A program made the translations under genes and the position numbers. 18,225 nucleotides of DNA, taken from contig JAACZX010000455.1 in NCBI GenBank assembly GCA_009996555.1, positions 1 to 18,225 on the forward strand, in the 5' to 3' direction. Source of the stretch: Chitinophagaceae bacterium (GTDB lineage: Bacteria > Bacteroidota > Bacteroidia > Chitinophagales > Chitinophagaceae). Below the pieces are notes generated by a model, which saw only the letters and a list, made by a program, of their open reading frames with translations, ran no database searches and was not told the DNA's origin. Positions 16,635 through 18,225 of the stretch are shown here, one piece after another. Within the stretch, counting starts at the first letter, position 1; every line of letters starts with the position of its first letter.

Positions 16635-18225
16635 ATGCTTAAACAGATTGCTTTCTTTTTTGCACTGACGTCATGCTTTGCAATTTCTGCACAGGATCTT
16701 AGCCGCAGTAAACCCGGTGCTCAGTCTTACCAGGAGCTACCCAATCCTGTTGCAACTGATCTTGCTGAATGGAAACGTGTGTCGAAAGATATTACAGTAA
16801 GCTATGCCAGCGACAATGTAAAATATCCAAAAGAAAAAGTGCCGGCCATTGCTGTAAAAACAAATTGGACTGCTACAGCATGGAAAGGAGAGAAAGTGCA
16901 TACACAACTGTTGTTATGGAGCAAAAAAGATATCGCAGCTGTCAGCTTTCAGTTATCTGATCTTGTGTCTGCAAATGGCAGTCGTATTGCAGCAAAAAAT
17001 CTGAAAGCAGCTTTTGTGCGTTATACCATGGCCGACAATTTTGTTGATGGTTGCTCTCAAAAATCATCCTCTGCTTACGATTCTTTCCTTGTAGCTGATC
17101 CGATCGATATTGTAAAAATATTACCCGTTGCAAAAAATACAGTGCAGCCTTTGTGGTTAAGTGTGGAAGTGCCCGGTAATGCAACAGCAGGTAAATACAA
17201 TGGCACCATCACCGTAAATGCAGAGAAAAAACATGTACTCAATATAACAGTTGAAGTAGTGAACCATGTATTACCTCCGGCTGCAGAATGGAAATATGAT
17301 TTTGATATCTGGCAATACCCGGCGCCCATCGCAAGAATGCACAATGTTCCTTTATGGAGCGATGAGCATTTCCGGTTAATGAAAGAGTATTTTACTTACC
17401 TGGCAAATGCGGGGCAGAAAGTAATTTCAGCAAACATTATTGAACAGCCGTGGGGATTGGATCATGTTCATTTTGATGACCCCACATTGATTAAATGGAT
17501 CAAAAAGAAAGACGGCAGCTGGCAATATGATTTTACCATGTTCGACCGCTACATTTCTTTTATGATGGAATGCGGTATAACACAACGCATCAATTGTTAT
17601 ACAATGATCACCTGGGATCTTGGGTTTATTTACTATGATGAAGCGTCAGGTAAAAACAAAACAGATACATTAAAGCCCGGCGCTGCAGAATACACCGCAT
17701 TCTGGAAACCAATGATCGAACAGTTTACTGCACATCTGAAACAGAAAGGATGGATTAGCAAAACAGCCATAGCTGTAGATGAACGCCCTGTGGAAAGTAT
17801 GCAGGCAATTATTGCATTATTAAAATCTGTTGATCCTTCCTGGCGCATTGCGTTGGCAGGTGATACCTACCACCCGGAAATAGAAGAAGATATTTATGAT
17901 TACTGTCTTGCCTCTTATCTTGACTTTGGTGAAGATGTACTGAAGAAAAGAAAAGCTGCCGGTAAGCCCACCACTTTTTATACGGCATGTGTGGAGCAGT
18001 ATCCCAATAGTTATACGGCGTCTCCACCTGCAGAAAATACATGGCTTGCATGGTATGCTGCAGCAAAAGGATTGACAGGATATTTATTCTGGGCTTACAA
18101 CACATGGGTTGCAGATCCATTGCTCGACAGCCGTTGGCGTCGCTATCCCGCAGGTGAACTTTTTCAGTTCTATCCCGGGCCAAGAACATCTATCAGGTTT
18201 GAAAAACTTCGGGAAGGCATACAGG
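16635..18225 (+). CDS. GH123/DUF4091-like glycoside hydrolase, secreted (3' truncated)
   Basis: An ATG at 16635 opens a frame that runs off the window; 530 residues are visible. A signal peptide ends near residue 20 (CFAISAQ). Residues about 25-210 form a beta-sandwich with LSVEVPGNATAGKYNGTITV, then a (beta/alpha)8-like catalytic region begins near 225. The C-terminal block WAYNTWVADPLLDSRWRRYP, followed shortly by FYPG and RTSIRFEKLREGIQ, is a strong match to the DUF4091/GH123 catalytic family. An adjacent acid pair, Asp382-Glu383 in AIAVDERP, fits the catalytic Asp-Glu pair known for GH123 beta-N-acetylgalactosaminidases, but specificity cannot be read from the sequence, and many DUF4091 proteins are uncharacterised. 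It would act on a glycan in the periplasm or outside, likely alongside the SusCD pair and phosphatases. It follows the peroxidase gene after 121 bases. Confidence 0.85.
   Translation, partial: MLKQIAFFFALTSCFAISAQDLSRSKPGAQSYQELPNPVATDLAEWKRVSKDITVSYASDNVKYPKEKVPAIAVKTNWTATAWKGEKVHTQLLLWSKKDIAAVSFQLSDLVSANGSRIAAKNLKAAFVRYTMADNFVDGCSQKSSSAYDSFLVADPIDIVKILPVAKNTVQPLWLSVEVPGNATAGKYNGTITVNAEKKHVLNITVEVVNHVLPPAAEWKYDFDIWQYPAPIARMHNVPLWSDEHFRLMKEYFTYLANAGQKVISANIIEQPWGLDHVHFDDPTLIKWIKKKDGSWQYDFTMFDRYISFMMECGITQRINCYTMITWDLGFIYYDEASGKNKTDTLKPGAAEYTAFWKPMIEQFTAHLKQKGWISKTAIAVDERPVESMQAIIALLKSVDPSWRIALAGDTYHPEIEEDIYDYCLASYLDFGEDVLKKRKAAGKPTTFYTACVEQYPNSYTASPPAENTWLAWYAAAKGLTGYLFWAYNTWVADPLLDSRWRRYPAGELFQFYPGPRTSIRFEKLREGIQ

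Overview
The window looks like chromosomal DNA of a Bacteroidota bacterium, most likely from the Chitinophagaceae side of the phylum. The evidence is a paired SusC-type TonB receptor and SusD-type lipoprotein, several secreted enzymes with Bacteroidota-style signal peptides, weak ribosome binding sites, AT-rich intergenic DNA, and a candidate promoter resembling the Bacteroidota -33/-7 type. The family-level placement is inference only.

There are three regions. (1) Bases 1-2912 look like the end of an integrated element. They hold the C-terminal two thirds of a DUF499-family ATPase, a class found in anti-phage defence islands, followed closely by a small acidic protein of unknown function. 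After about 590 bases without genes comes a fragment matching the 3' end of a tRNA-Asp gene (2896-2912), fused to a strong terminator. That is the pattern left when an integrase inserts an element into a tRNA gene, so 2912 is the proposed right edge of the island. (2) Bases 2913-4890 are gene-poor. They contain a 60-residue basic ORF with a structured upstream region, a gene broken by several frameshifts, and the probable SusC promoter region. (3) Bases 4891-18225 are a compact all-plus-strand nutrient-acquisition locus: SusC-like, SusD-like, a perfect-palindrome terminator, a metallophosphoesterase fused to a CBM9-like domain, two tandem purple-acid-phosphatase-like paralogues, a di-haem cytochrome c peroxidase with an imelysin-like N-terminal region, and, after 121 bases, a GH123/DUF4091-like glycoside hydrolase that runs off the window.

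Taken together, region 3 reads as a polysaccharide-utilisation-like locus for a phosphorylated substrate. The surface pair would bind and import it, the secreted phosphatases would remove phosphate, and the glycosidase would cleave sugar, possibly beta-linked N-acetylgalactosamine. The peroxidase may handle peroxide or redox state in the periplasm. The substrate is not determined by the sequence. The left edge (integrated defence cargo) and the right part (nutrient acquisition) look unrelated and are separated by the proposed attachment site.
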